Shown: positions 24,018 through 34,572, numbered from the stretch's first letter. The stretch is DNA of 53,069 nt from Mesorhizobium sp. Z1-4 (GCF_004000235.1 NZ_RCIO01000009.1:50798-103866), one strand, 5' to 3'. Notes: a model not told the origin generated them from the letters alone. Numbers and translations are program-made.

Positions 24018-25289
24018 ATGGCATTCCGATTCATCCATACCGCTGACCTTCATCTCGATTCCCCGCTACGTTCGCTTGCACTCCGCAATGGTAACCTCGC
24101 CGAGCTGATAGGTGACGCTACAAGGCAGGCCTTAGTGACGATCGTCGACCTGTGTATCGATGAACAGGTCGATGCGCTGATTATCGCCGGCGATCTCTAT
24201 GACGGCGACCAGACATCGATGAAGACTGCCCGGTTTCTGGCCAGCCAGTTGCAGCGGCTCAACGAAGCCGGCATTGCGACCTTCATCATCCGAGGGAATC
24301 ACGACGCCCTTTCGCGCATCACGCAGGAACTGATCCTGCCGCCATCGGTGACCGTTTTCGGCGGGCGCGCTCATTGCGTCGACATCACCAAAGACGGGCT
24401 CGCACTTTCCATTCACGGCCTGAGTTTCGCCAAGCCTCAGGCTCCGGAAAGCCTTCTTGAGAAGTATCACCGCCCTACTCCGGATGCTGTCAATATCGGG
24501 ATCATGCATACTAGCTTGGCGGGCGCTCCTGGGCACGATCCTTACGCGCCTTGCAAGCTAGCCGACCTCCAGGGCTGGGGATTCGATTATTGGGCACTTG
24601 GACACGTCCATGTCCGGACCGAATACGCCGGCGATCGCGTAGTGGTCATGCCAGGAATGCCTCAGGGACGGGACATCAATGAAGCCGGGAAAAAGACAGT
24701 CACCCTCGTTACGGTCAATGACGATCAAAGCCTCAGGATCGAAGAACGCACGACAAGCACCGCCCAGTTCGAACGCGTGACGGTCAACATGTCCTCGGCG
24801 GAGACCTGGCGAGAGGCAGCCGATCTGATTGAGGCAGAGATTTCTGGAGCACGCGAACAAACACGATCTCAGCACCTTGTGGCTCGTCTTCGATTGACAG
24901 GTGCGACCCCGTTGTCGTGGCGGCTGCGACGCGATCACGATTTGCTGCTGGCTGAAACCGAGCAGCGCGCAGAGACCTTAGGAAACACCTGGATCGAAAA
25001 GATCGATTTGGAGACAACAGCGCCGGTCAGCAAACCGGTTGGAAGCGCGACCGCCGATCCAGTCCTGGAACTCGGCGAGTTGATGCGAGACGACATCATT
25101 CAACAGCATGGCGTTCGACAAATCGTGCAGGACCTCGTCAAGGAACTGCGCGATGACCTGCCGCCGGAAGCGCGCGGTTTCAGCGGCAACAACGAAGACG
25201 AGTTCAAGGCGCTGGTCGATCAGTTGCTGTCCGAAGGAAGCGAGGACATGCTGGCTCGGCTCAAAGCCAACGCTCCGGAGGTCGACTGA
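24018..25289 (+). CDS. YhaO-like SbcD/Mre11-type DNA nuclease subunit (423 aa)
   Basis: A calcineurin-type metallophosphoesterase with all metal motifs: FIHTADLHLDSPL, IIAGDLYDGDQ, IIRGNHDALS, IGIMHTSLAG and WALGHVHVR. This is the Mre11/SbcD fold, here closest to the YhaO branch (HTADLHLDSPL). It should form a nuclease complex with the SbcC/YhaN-like ATPase encoded next. ATG 24018 is chosen because the family starts FRFIHTADLHLD; ATGs at 24003 and earlier are in frame. Its stop codon overlaps the start of the ATPase gene by one base. Confidence 0.9.
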   Translation: MAFRFIHTADLHLDSPLRSLALRNGNLAELIGDATRQALVTIVDLCIDEQVDALIIAGDLYDGDQTSMKTARFLASQLQRLNEAGIATFIIRGNHDALSRITQELILPPSVTVFGGRAHCVDITKDGLALSIHGLSFAKPQAPESLLEKYHRPTPDAVNIGIMHTSLAGAPGHDPYAPCKLADLQGWGFDYWALGHVHVRTEYAGDRVVVMPGMPQGRDINEAGKKTVTLVTVNDDQSLRIEERTTSTAQFERVTVNMSSAETWREAADLIEAEISGAREQTRSQHLVARLRLTGATPLSWRLRRDHDLLLAETEQRAETLGNTWIEKIDLETTAPVSKPVGSATADPVLELGELMRDDIIQQHGVRQIVQDLVKELRDDLPPEARGFSGNNEDEFKALVDQLLSEGSEDMLARLKANAPEVD

Positions 25290-28200
25290 TGCGCCTGCGC
25301 CGGCTCGATCTTACCCGCTACGGCAAGTTCACGGATTATTCGATCGACTTCGGGGAGCATGAAAGCGACACACCGGATTTGCATATCGTCTACGGCCTGA
25401 ACGAAGCCGGCAAATCGACGGCGCTTTCCGCCTATCTCGATCTCCTGTTCGGCATCGAGGAACGCACGCGCTACAGCTTTCTTCATCAAGGCAAAGCCAT
25501 GGAGATCGGCGCCTGTCTGGAGTTCGAAGGATCGGCCCACGAGTTCAGGCGCGTCAAGCAGCGCAGCAATTCCCTCCTGGATGCAAACGGGCAGCCGGTC
25601 AACGAGGCGGTGCTGAACGTCCCGCTCGCCGGTCTGACACGTGACGCCTATCACATGATGTTTTCGCTCGACGACCAGACACTCGAGGATGGAGGCAACG
25701 CGATCCTTGAGAGCAAGGGCGATCTGGGCGAACTGCTATTCTCGGCAAGTGCTGGCCTGGCTGGCGTCAATTCCATTCTCGAAACCGCCGCGGCCGAAGC
25801 CGACGGCATTTTTCGGAAGCGCGCGAGTTCGACCGCAATTGCAGGTCTGAAGCGACAGATCGCGGAGCTGAAATCAAAGCGCGACGAAATCGATGTGCAG
25901 GCCTCCTCTTACAAGGCGCTGACGGCAGCGCTTGAGCAAGCCCAGACTGCCTATGACGCCGCCATGAAGGAGATCGCGACGGCCAAGGTGCGTCATGAGG
26001 AGATAATCCGTACTCTGCGCGCCTACCCTTTGGCGACCGAATACCTTCAGGGGCAGGAGAAGCTGTCGGAATACAAGGACATGCCAAACCCTCCGGAGGA
26101 ATGGGCGACCGCTCTTCCCGAGCTCATCGTCGAGGAGACGCGGCTTCAAACACAGACTATCGGCCTCAAACAGCGTGAGCAGAAGCTTCGTGACGAACTC
26201 GCGGGGTTGATCGTCGAGGACCGTCTGCTCGAGGTGGCAGATGATCTCGATCGGCTTGGAGACGCCGCCGCACGCTACACGACGGCTGCAGACGATCTGC
26301 CGAAAAGGAACGACGCGCTGGCTGAATGCACCCGCAAGATCGATCTTATTCTCGTGACCTTGGGACAATCCAATGTCGACGACCCCAAGACACTTCTTGT
26401 TCCAGCCTCCACGATCGGAGCGCTTCGTGATCTGATCACCCAAAAAACCGGCATCGATGTCGCGCACCAATCAGCCGAAAAGGAAGAAGCGTCCGCCCGG
26501 CAGGCTCTGGAAGATGAGCAGCGCGCTCGCCAGGCGCTTGACGGACAAGGCGTCGCGGTCGACGCGGGCAAGATCGCACAGCTTCAATCCGTACTGAAAC
26601 GCCTGCGCGACGGAAACCTGGCTGCCGAACTTCGCCTTGCGGAGCGAGCCCTTCCCGAGAAGAGACGCGCCTTTGAAGATGCTATCCACAACCTCCATCC
26701 CTGGACTGGCGAGGGGACGGAACTACGCAAGATCTCGCCGCCCGAACCCGATCAACTGGCCGCATGGAAACTGATTTTTGACGGGATCGAGAAGAGACGC
26801 GCACAGATCGGCGAGCGGAAGCGGGAGCTCTCAACTAAGTGCAATGAGGACACCGCCAGGATCTCTTCCCTGCGCGAAACATCTAGCATTAAGGATGACG
26901 AGGAGGCGAAATCTGCCCTAGTTCAACGTGACGAAGCGTGGGCACACCACTTGTCCAGCTTGGATCGAGAAACGGCCGATCGTTTCGAAAGGGAAATGCG
27001 ATCGGCCGATGCGATCCTCGATATACGACTAAACGGTCTCAAAGAGCTCGAGGAGTTGCGGTCCCTGTCGGCGGCGTTGTCGGTCGCAAAGGCACACCTC
27101 GAGCAGCAAGATCAATTGCTGCAAGAGACCGACAGTGAACTGGAAGCCTTGCGCCGCGAAATCCGGTCCGAGACGCCAACCGAGATCGAACTGGCTGCGG
27201 ACAAACCCACGCATGCCTGGCTAACATCAGTCAGCAGCTGGGCTGAGGCCCGCACCTCGGCACTGGTTGCACATGATGACCTCCGTCGATCTCTGAGCGA
27301 TATTGACGAATCGAAGTTAGCGATAACAACGGAAAAGGATTTTCTCTCTGAATCCTTGATGACCATTGGGATCGATGTCGAGGGACTGGATTTGGCTGCA
27401 TTGATGCAGGCAGCTGACAACATTCTCACGGAACACGCTACCACCCGAACCAGACGCGTCGAAGCAGACAAACGCCTCGCGGAGTTTCAAGCCGCAGCGT
27501 CTCGGCGAAAAGCGGCATTGGACGAAGCCGTAGCCGCATTCGAAGAGTGGCAGCGTGCTTGGGGGAGCATCCTCTCCAACACCTGGTTTTCCGATCGTCA
27601 AGGCAGTGTCGGCGCGATACGAGAACTCCTCGACGCGATGACCGGTCTCCCCGAGGCGTTGCGCGAGCAGGAAGACCTGAGTCATCGCATCGCGTCGATG
27701 GAATCCGATCAGGCAGCCTTCGCTGATACAGTCGAGCGGCTGCATATGGCACTCGGAGAAGCGTACGATGGCAACAATCCGCTCGCCGCAGCCAAGGCAT
27801 TAGTCCGACGGCACGAAGAAGCCAGGCAGACAGACGCGAAACGACAGGAACGAAACCAGGCCCTTGTCGATCTCGAACTCGAGCATGAGCATCTGGATGG
27901 AGAGATCGCAGTTCATGACTCGCGCAAGGGGGAGATGTGTGAATTCTTCCAGGTCAACGAGCTCGCCGATGTCCGACAGGCGTTGGAGCGCTGCAAGAAA
28001 AGGGACGAGTTGATCACGGAACTCGGCAAACTCGAGCGGCAGATTCTCGGGGAGACGCAGAGGCAATTTATCGAAGAGGCGGTATCCGACCTCCGCGATA
28101 TCAATCTCGGCGAACTGCAGGCAGAACAAGCTGAACTCGATACGCGCCTCGCCGACCTCGACGGACGCGCGAAGGATCTCTTCGCTGACAGGGCTCGCGC

Positions 28201-28771
28201 AACCGACGCATTGAACGCTATCGGAGGCGATGACGCTGTCGCCCGCCTCGAAGCGAGCCGCCGGACCTTACTTCTCGAAATCGAGGATCTGGCGCTGCGA
28301 TACCTACGCCTGAAGACCGGAAGCCTGGTCGCTGAATATGGTATCCGCGCATATCGGGAGAAGCACCGTAGTGCGATGATGAACCGGGCATCCGAAGCCT
28401 TCCGGTTGATTACGCGTGATGAATACTCCGGACTTGCCACACGGCCGGACAAGGATCGTGAGGCGTTGATCGGACTGTCGCGGCAAGGCGGGTCCAAACT
28501 CGCGGTCGAAATGTCAAAGGGCACACAGTTTCAGCTTTATCTGGCGCTTCGATTGGCCGGATACGAGGAGTTCGCGGCAGCAAGGCCTTCTGTACCGTTT
28601 ATCGCTGATGATATTATGGAAACGTTCGACGAACCGCGATCGGAGGAAGTCTTTCGGCTGCTCGGACAAATGGCTCAGGTGGGCCAGGTGATATATCTCA
28701 CCCATCACCGGCACCTGTGCGAGATTGCAGTGCAAGTCGTGCCAAATGCAAGAATTCATGAGATTTCATAG
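25289..28771 (+). CDS. YhaN-like SbcC/Rad50-type ATPase (1160 aa)
   Basis: An SMC-like ABC ATPase. The Walker A is YGLNEAGKST near residue 40 (the NEAGKST form is typical of YhaN), followed by a long coiled coil over most of the protein. The C-terminus has the signature MSKGTQFQLYLALRLAGY and the Walker B-like FIADDIMETFDEPR near residue 1105, then a His loop in LTHHRH. I see no CxxC zinc hook in the coiled coil, as in YhaN and unlike Rad50. It overlaps the nuclease gene by one base (TGATG), so the two are translated together and surely form one complex. Confidence 0.9.
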   Translation: MRLRRLDLTRYGKFTDYSIDFGEHESDTPDLHIVYGLNEAGKSTALSAYLDLLFGIEERTRYSFLHQGKAMEIGACLEFEGSAHEFRRVKQRSNSLLDANGQPVNEAVLNVPLAGLTRDAYHMMFSLDDQTLEDGGNAILESKGDLGELLFSASAGLAGVNSILETAAAEADGIFRKRASSTAIAGLKRQIAELKSKRDEIDVQASSYKALTAALEQAQTAYDAAMKEIATAKVRHEEIIRTLRAYPLATEYLQGQEKLSEYKDMPNPPEEWATALPELIVEETRLQTQTIGLKQREQKLRDELAGLIVEDRLLEVADDLDRLGDAAARYTTAADDLPKRNDALAECTRKIDLILVTLGQSNVDDPKTLLVPASTIGALRDLITQKTGIDVAHQSAEKEEASARQALEDEQRARQALDGQGVAVDAGKIAQLQSVLKRLRDGNLAAELRLAERALPEKRRAFEDAIHNLHPWTGEGTELRKISPPEPDQLAAWKLIFDGIEKRRAQIGERKRELSTKCNEDTARISSLRETSSIKDDEEAKSALVQRDEAWAHHLSSLDRETADRFEREMRSADAILDIRLNGLKELEELRSLSAALSVAKAHLEQQDQLLQETDSELEALRREIRSETPTEIELAADKPTHAWLTSVSSWAEARTSALVAHDDLRRSLSDIDESKLAITTEKDFLSESLMTIGIDVEGLDLAALMQAADNILTEHATTRTRRVEADKRLAEFQAAASRRKAALDEAVAAFEEWQRAWGSILSNTWFSDRQGSVGAIRELLDAMTGLPEALREQEDLSHRIASMESDQAAFADTVERLHMALGEAYDGNNPLAAAKALVRRHEEARQTDAKRQERNQALVDLELEHEHLDGEIAVHDSRKGEMCEFFQVNELADVRQALERCKKRDELITELGKLERQILGETQRQFIEEAVSDLRDINLGELQAEQAELDTRLADLDGRAKDLFADRARATDALNAIGGDDAVARLEASRRTLLLEIEDLALRYLRLKTGSLVAEYGIRAYREKHRSAMMNRASEAFRLITRDEYSGLATRPDKDREALIGLSRQGGSKLAVEMSKGTQFQLYLALRLAGYEEFAAARPSVPFIADDIMETFDEPRSEEVFRLLGQMAQVGQVIYLTHHRHLCEIAVQVVPNARIHEIS

Positions 28772-28959
28772 CATAACAACGGCCAAGAATCCGTATTTGC
28801 AGCGGGTCTGATAACCGGTTGCTGGGCGACAAGGGCCATTCCACACATTGTAGTTGATCTTAGACCAAATCATCTTCTGTGATAATCGGACGTATGGCAG
28901 GCAACACGGTTGTCGGTTTCAATGAGGCACATGTTCACAATTGCTGGTTAGGGGCCACA

Positions 28960-31605
28960 ATGCCGAATGCACCGATCGACGATATCGAGGAATGGTCGAC
29001 AAAGCTCTCGCCATGGAAGCGCGACGCTCTCAGGCGGTTGGCGACGACCAATAAGCTCACGCAGGCCGACTTCGACGACCTGATGGCCATGCTCAAATCC
29101 GCTGCCGGATTTGAGCTTACCGCTCCGGCCCCAACTCCCGTTCCGTTTGCTAAGCCCCATTTCAGCGGCGAAGAAAAAAGACGGAATATTGTCCTAAAGG
29201 GGATAGCAAATGTTGAAAACGTCAACCGCTTGACCCCAAAGGCGTCAGTCAATTTCGGGCCCAACTCCCTGACGGTCATCTACGGGCGCAATGGAAGCGG
29301 CAAAAGCGGATTTGTCCGAATCCTGCGCACTGCGTGCCGAACCCGGGTGGAAAATGTTGCCAAACTGAAAGTCTTATCAGACGTATACGGCGGCTCATCG
29401 GGACCACAGACCGCCGAGATTCTAATCGATGCTGGATCTGGAGAAACGCCAGTTCAATGGACGTCAGGTGCCACCGCACTGCCGGAGCTTACCCAGGTTG
29501 CCGTTTTCGACACGGCTTCCGCAGAGCTTTACGTCGACGGTGGAAACCAGATCCGCTACCTCCCTTTTGGCTTGGCCCTTCCCCACCAACTCAACACCGT
29601 CTGCATGGAACTGAAGGAAAAGCTCGACGGGGAGCGTGCGAAGGTTATTGGCGACAAAGTTGGTCTGTCATCGGTATCGTTTCCCTCGCAGCGAGACACA
29701 AAATCGCAATTATTCGAGCGGTCGGTCAACAAGAGCACCACCGATGATCAAATTGTAGCTGCAACGACGTTTACTGCAGAGGATGAAAAGCGTCTCGGAG
29801 ACCTGACGGCAGCGCTCTCCGCAGGTTCGTCGGCAGCTGCTGATGTGAACGCTTTGGTGAACTGGACGAGTGCTCTTCAGGCCGAATGCGCCAAAATCAA
29901 TGCTGAGTTCGGTGACGCTGCCCTCGAAACATCGAAGAGGCTCAGGGAAGAAGCGGATGCTGCGCGCCAGGCGGCGAAAGTGGCAGCGGATGCGCTTTTC
30001 ACAGATGAGCCGCTTCCGGGGGTAGGTGGTGAGACCTGGCGGGTGCTCTGGGCGGCCGCCCGCAACTACTCTTTGAGCGAAGCCTATCCGGAAAGCGAAT
30101 TTCCGGTCCTTGGGAACGGTGATGAACCCGCTGCGTGCGTATTGTGCCAGCAACCGCTCGCCGAAGACGGCCGTGCTCGGCTGCAGCGGTTTCAAAAGTA
30201 CATGGATGACACGCTCGATGCGACAGCCGAAAAACTGGAAGTTTCTGTCACTGCGGCTGTTGAGAACTTGATGCAGCTCGCTTGCCTTGGAGCGGAGGAC
30301 TTTTCCGATCGCGTTGAGCAGGTTCGCAAACGCAGTGATCAACTGGCCGACAGCCTGTCAGCGCTTCGGACTGCAGCCTTGAAGCGACGGGATGCCAAGC
30401 TTGCACTCCTTAATGGCCAGCAAGTTGATGGCTTGCCCGATCTAGTCATACCTCTCGAGGGTATCAGTGCGTTCGAAAACGAAGTCAAAGCCGAGCAAAC
30501 AGCTTTGACCCAGGCGGCAAATTCAGAAGAACGAGAGAATCTCAGTGCCGAGAAAGACGAACTTGAGGACAGGAAGATAATCGCGGCGAACAGGGAAAAA
30601 CTGACCACACGACGCAATCTCCTGGTGATGGATGCGGCGTTTGAGAAGGCGTTATCCGACCTCCAAACGAGAGGAATTACGCAGCGCGCAAATGAACTCG
30701 TCGATTCCCATCTGACGAAGGCGGTCACCTCGCATTTTGATGGAGAACGCGAAACCTTCGACATCATGCATTTGAAGGTAGGACTTGCTCGAAAAAGCAA
30801 CCAGACAAAGGCGGAGTTTCAAGTCGACCCACAGACTAAACTCACCAAGGTGACATCCGAGATTCTTAGTGAAGGCGAGCAACGAGCGTTGGCTCTTGCC
30901 GGATTCTTGACCGAGGTTGCTCTCACAGACGGCTCCGGTCCCGTCGTAATTGACGACCCAGTTTCGTCGCTTGATCGCGACCGAAGTGCCAAGGTTGCAG
31001 CTCGGCTTGCACAGGAAGCTTCGCTTCGACAGGTAATCGTATTCACTCACGACATCACGTTCTTTAATGAGCTTTGCCGTGCAGCCGATGAGGTTGGCAT
31101 CGAGGCGGAAACCGTTGCCCTTTTCAGCGACAAGTCTGCTGCCGGTAAAGTCGACCCAGCAGGAATGGTGTGGAAAGGACTGAACGTCAAAAAACGCATT
31201 GGAAGGATCAAGGACGACGCCGCGAAGTTGCCGAAGCTACACACGTCCAGCCCTGCTGATTACGAATTCTTCGTGAAGAACCTCTACGGCAGACTGCGCG
31301 ATACATACGAGAGGGTCGTCGAGGAAGTCATCTTTTACAACATTGTCCAGCGCGGAGTGGACGTGGTCCAAACCCAATTGCTTCGCTATGTGCGGCTTTC
31401 CGACGAGTTAGCAGTACGATTTCACGAAGGAATGACACGAGCAAACACGCACAGTCATGACAACCCTGCTGCCGACACCGTACCAGTACCGACACCGCCA
31501 GAATTCATGGAGCACATCGCTGAGCTTGAAACCCTTATCAGCGACCTGAAGGCAGAGAGCCAAGCTGCTGAAGCGGCGAGACCTCAAATGAAACCGAAGA
31601 AGTAG
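28960..31605 (+). CDS. zinc-hook AAA ATPase, possibly RloC/PrrC-like (881 aa)
   Basis: ATPase halves enclose a coiled coil. Walker A is YGRNGSGKSG (residues 108-117), a zinc-hook candidate CVLCQQPL is at 393-400, the signature LSEGEQRALALAG is at 636-648, Walker B PVVIDDPVSSLD is at 661-672 and the His loop is VFTHD. The C-terminal 110 residues carry R780-x3-E784 and a later His833 in SHD, a layout like the Arg-Glu-His triad of the anticodon nucleases PrrC and RloC. That activity is inference. The ATG at 28960 has AGGGG six bases upstream. It stands alone, 190 bases after the yhaN-like gene. Confidence 0.8.
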   Translation: MPNAPIDDIEEWSTKLSPWKRDALRRLATTNKLTQADFDDLMAMLKSAAGFELTAPAPTPVPFAKPHFSGEEKRRNIVLKGIANVENVNRLTPKASVNFGPNSLTVIYGRNGSGKSGFVRILRTACRTRVENVAKLKVLSDVYGGSSGPQTAEILIDAGSGETPVQWTSGATALPELTQVAVFDTASAELYVDGGNQIRYLPFGLALPHQLNTVCMELKEKLDGERAKVIGDKVGLSSVSFPSQRDTKSQLFERSVNKSTTDDQIVAATTFTAEDEKRLGDLTAALSAGSSAAADVNALVNWTSALQAECAKINAEFGDAALETSKRLREEADAARQAAKVAADALFTDEPLPGVGGETWRVLWAAARNYSLSEAYPESEFPVLGNGDEPAACVLCQQPLAEDGRARLQRFQKYMDDTLDATAEKLEVSVTAAVENLMQLACLGAEDFSDRVEQVRKRSDQLADSLSALRTAALKRRDAKLALLNGQQVDGLPDLVIPLEGISAFENEVKAEQTALTQAANSEERENLSAEKDELEDRKIIAANREKLTTRRNLLVMDAAFEKALSDLQTRGITQRANELVDSHLTKAVTSHFDGERETFDIMHLKVGLARKSNQTKAEFQVDPQTKLTKVTSEILSEGEQRALALAGFLTEVALTDGSGPVVIDDPVSSLDRDRSAKVAARLAQEASLRQVIVFTHDITFFNELCRAADEVGIEAETVALFSDKSAAGKVDPAGMVWKGLNVKKRIGRIKDDAAKLPKLHTSSPADYEFFVKNLYGRLRDTYERVVEEVIFYNIVQRGVDVVQTQLLRYVRLSDELAVRFHEGMTRANTHSHDNPAADTVPVPTPPEFMEHIAELETLISDLKAESQAAEAARPQMKPKK

Positions 31606-31737
31606 CCTTACATCAGGCCTTCTGCCCAACGGCGGCACGCCCTCGATGCAAGGGCAACACCCTGGCAGACCATCGGCACGTCATGGCGGACACCCGTTGG
31701 CGTGACGATCTGTCATCGATATGGCACCTATTTCAGA

Positions 31738-34476
31738 ATGTCTGGCAGCACACGAACATATCGACCTGGTTCTTTCGCGCGGTTTCTACCGTCCGGACGA
31801 TGGAAGCTGGTGCTCAACCCTTCCAAACCAACGATGGTACGATTGATTGCAGGCGACAGTATCGATCTGCCATGCCTCGATGTGGTCGCCATATCAGTCA
31901 GCAAAGCACTCCTGTGGCACAGCGTCGAAATCCGATCCAACCACCGAGTCTACAATCTTGCCTGTCTTGGAGAACCGGACGCAACCCGACTCGCTGCTGA
32001 TCTCTACAGCTTCGTCAATACCCACCTTTTCGGCTTGATCGTCTCTGAGGCCGACCGGCTGAATGAGGTCGACATCCAGCTTCAGGCCATCACGGAACGT
32101 CAGGGCCAGTATCTGGCCCACGCGGATCTTGCGCAGGCGATTGCAGGTGTCCCGGGCAACGCTGCAGCTGCATTGTCCCACCCACTTTTCGATCCGGAGA
32201 CGATACCCTCTCGATTGAAGGCCACACTGCCGCCGTCGTTCAGCTTCCTCATAGATCCCGCTGTTCGTCGACAGTATAACGATGAATTCGTTGCCGCCGA
32301 ACTCACCAGATATCGTTCGTTCTTCGACGATCTCGACAGCCGTTCACTGTCAGGCCAGCAGCGGGAGGCCTGCATCCGCCTCGAAGACAACAACCTGCTT
32401 GTCGCCTCAGCCGGATCTGGAAAGTCCGCGACCATGGTCGGAAAAGTGGCCTATGTTCTCGAAAAGCAGCTCCATCGGCCCGAAGAAATCCTGGTTCTCG
32501 CCTTCAACAAGAGCGCGGCGGAGGAATTGAAAGAGAGAATTTCCCGCCAACTCGGCGTCGAAGTAGCTGACCTGGAATGCCGGATAACGACCTTTCATGC
32601 CCTTGGACGCAGCATTATAGAAGAAGTGGAAGGTCGGCCGCCGCAACTCGCCGAATGGGTTGAACACCCTGCCGGCGAGGCGAAGGTGATCGAGCATATC
32701 GTCGAAGAATTGCTGGGTTCCGACCCTGAATTCGCCAGGCTGTGGGTTAACCTCCTTGTCCTTCATCCGAAGGCGGACATCCCGGCCGAGTTTTTCGACA
32801 CGAAAGCGGACCACGAGCGCTATCTGTCAGTACGCCGGCAGAAGGGACGCGCGACAATTGGCACAATGGCCGGCAATTATGTGAAGTCGCTGCAGGAGCA
32901 AACCATCGCAAACTGGCTTTGGCTGCATTCTGTCGAGTTTGAATATGAGCGCCAAATCGAGATCGAGGAGGAAGACGGCACAATCCGGCACGTGCATCCT
33001 GATTTCTATTACCCCGCCACCAAGTCAATCCATGAACATCTGGCGATCAACGCCGACGGCTCATCGCCTTTTGCCGACTACGTCGCCCATGCAGAAAGCA
33101 AGCTAACCGCATATGAAAAGGCGGGGCTGGATGTGTTCCAGACCACCTCCGCCCAGGCAAGTGAGGGACTATTGGTTTCGACACTTGAAGGCGAGTTGAC
33201 AAAACGGAACATAGCATTCAAGCGAAAGAGCTACTCAGCGATCGTTCAATCTCTCGAACCCGTGGTAATCAAACACTATCACAAGCTGATCGCCGTTTGC
33301 ATCAAACACATCCGCGCCAGCCATCTGAACCTGGACATGTTGCTCGAGCGGGCCAAATCCCTCCATGATCACAACCGCGCTGAGGAATTTGCTCGCACGG
33401 TCTGGAAACTCACCGAAGCCTATTCGCGAAGGTTACAGGAAACGGACCGTATCGACTTCGATTCGATGATCGCCAATGCAACGCGCCTCGTTGAAACCGG
33501 ACGATACCGAAGTCCCTATTCCCTTATCCTCGCCGACGAGTTCCAGGACATCTCGGAACCGAGTGCAAGGCTGATTAAGGCCTTGAAGCACCAAAAGCCC
33601 TTCACCAAGCTCTTCGCTGTTGGCGACGACTGGCAGTCTATTTATCGCTTTGCCGGCTCCGACCTCACGATATTCACCCAGTTCGAGGCGAATTTCGGAA
33701 CGAGTTGGCAGGGCCGTCTTGAACAGACCTATCGCTGCAATCAGTTGATCGCCGAAACGGCAGCTAGCTTTGTGCAGCGCAATCCAGCGCAGCTCAAGAA
33801 ATCAGTCCGATCGAAAAGGCCGGCGATTTCGCGATCGATCCGCGTCATTCCGGTTGAAGGAAAAGGAACCAAACCGGATTTCTCTGACGCCTGCGGTCGG
33901 CTACTGACACGCCTCGATCGTTTCCTTGGCAGCATCTCGGACCAATGGCAGAGCGCTGAGCATCAAAAGCTAAAGGTGATGGTGCTATGGCGCTACAACC
34001 TGCTTGATCCGCTCAAGAGAGCAAAACCCGAGTTCAAATACATTGAAGTTTTCGGGCTGTCGTTCCATCGAGCAAAGGGGCTCGAAGCCGACTACACCAT
34101 TCTCATCGGCATTAGTGAAGGCGAGTACGGGGTGCCGAGCCGGATCGACGACGATGAATTGCTCAATCTGGTACTGCCCCATCCCGAAGCCTACGAGTAT
34201 GCCGAGGAACGGCGCCTCTTCTATGTCGCGCTGACACGCGCGAGCCGCGGGGTGTACTTACTGACGAATAGCCGGGAGCCGTCTCGATATATCCGGGAGC
34301 TCTCAGAGATCGCTGGCGACAATTTGCGTTTTGAGACGATCGATGGTGATCCGGTACGTCAATGTCCTGCCTGTCGTGTTGGCCAGCTTGTAGAGCGGCA
34401 AGGCCGAAACAACCAACGGTTCCTTGGATGCAATCAGTATCCTGATTGCGGTCATACGGAGCAAAGGCGAACCTAA
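31738..34476 (+). CDS. helicase IV (HelD/UvrD-like) with C-terminal zinc finger (912 aa)
   Basis: A superfamily 1 helicase of the HelD type. The N-terminal 120 residues resemble the helicase IV N-domain (LPCLDVVAISVSKALLWHSV). Walker A is SAGSGKSATM near residue 225, motif II LILADEFQDIS near 595 and the Q-x2-RF motif WQSIYRFAGSD follows. An insertion near 419 (HPDFYYP, then IHEHLAIN) looks like the PD-(D/E)XK-like insert of HelD proteins. The last 35 residues (CPACRVGQ to CNQYPDCGHTE) are a topoisomerase-type zinc finger. The start is uncertain: GTG 31702 is in frame upstream. Confidence 0.85.
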   Translation: MSGSTRTYRPGSFARFLPSGRWKLVLNPSKPTMVRLIAGDSIDLPCLDVVAISVSKALLWHSVEIRSNHRVYNLACLGEPDATRLAADLYSFVNTHLFGLIVSEADRLNEVDIQLQAITERQGQYLAHADLAQAIAGVPGNAAAALSHPLFDPETIPSRLKATLPPSFSFLIDPAVRRQYNDEFVAAELTRYRSFFDDLDSRSLSGQQREACIRLEDNNLLVASAGSGKSATMVGKVAYVLEKQLHRPEEILVLAFNKSAAEELKERISRQLGVEVADLECRITTFHALGRSIIEEVEGRPPQLAEWVEHPAGEAKVIEHIVEELLGSDPEFARLWVNLLVLHPKADIPAEFFDTKADHERYLSVRRQKGRATIGTMAGNYVKSLQEQTIANWLWLHSVEFEYERQIEIEEEDGTIRHVHPDFYYPATKSIHEHLAINADGSSPFADYVAHAESKLTAYEKAGLDVFQTTSAQASEGLLVSTLEGELTKRNIAFKRKSYSAIVQSLEPVVIKHYHKLIAVCIKHIRASHLNLDMLLERAKSLHDHNRAEEFARTVWKLTEAYSRRLQETDRIDFDSMIANATRLVETGRYRSPYSLILADEFQDISEPSARLIKALKHQKPFTKLFAVGDDWQSIYRFAGSDLTIFTQFEANFGTSWQGRLEQTYRCNQLIAETAASFVQRNPAQLKKSVRSKRPAISRSIRVIPVEGKGTKPDFSDACGRLLTRLDRFLGSISDQWQSAEHQKLKVMVLWRYNLLDPLKRAKPEFKYIEVFGLSFHRAKGLEADYTILIGISEGEYGVPSRIDDDELLNLVLPHPEAYEYAEERRLFYVALTRASRGVYLLTNSREPSRYIRELSEIAGDNLRFETIDGDPVRQCPACRVGQLVERQGRNNQRFLGCNQYPDCGHTEQRRT

Positions 34477-34572
34477 CGCATCGCTTGCGCGATCAAGACA
34501 AACGCGCCGATAAATTCGGCGACCCAGTATCTACGCCGCGAGGCGGACCAGAAAATGCGCCCGGCATTCCCC

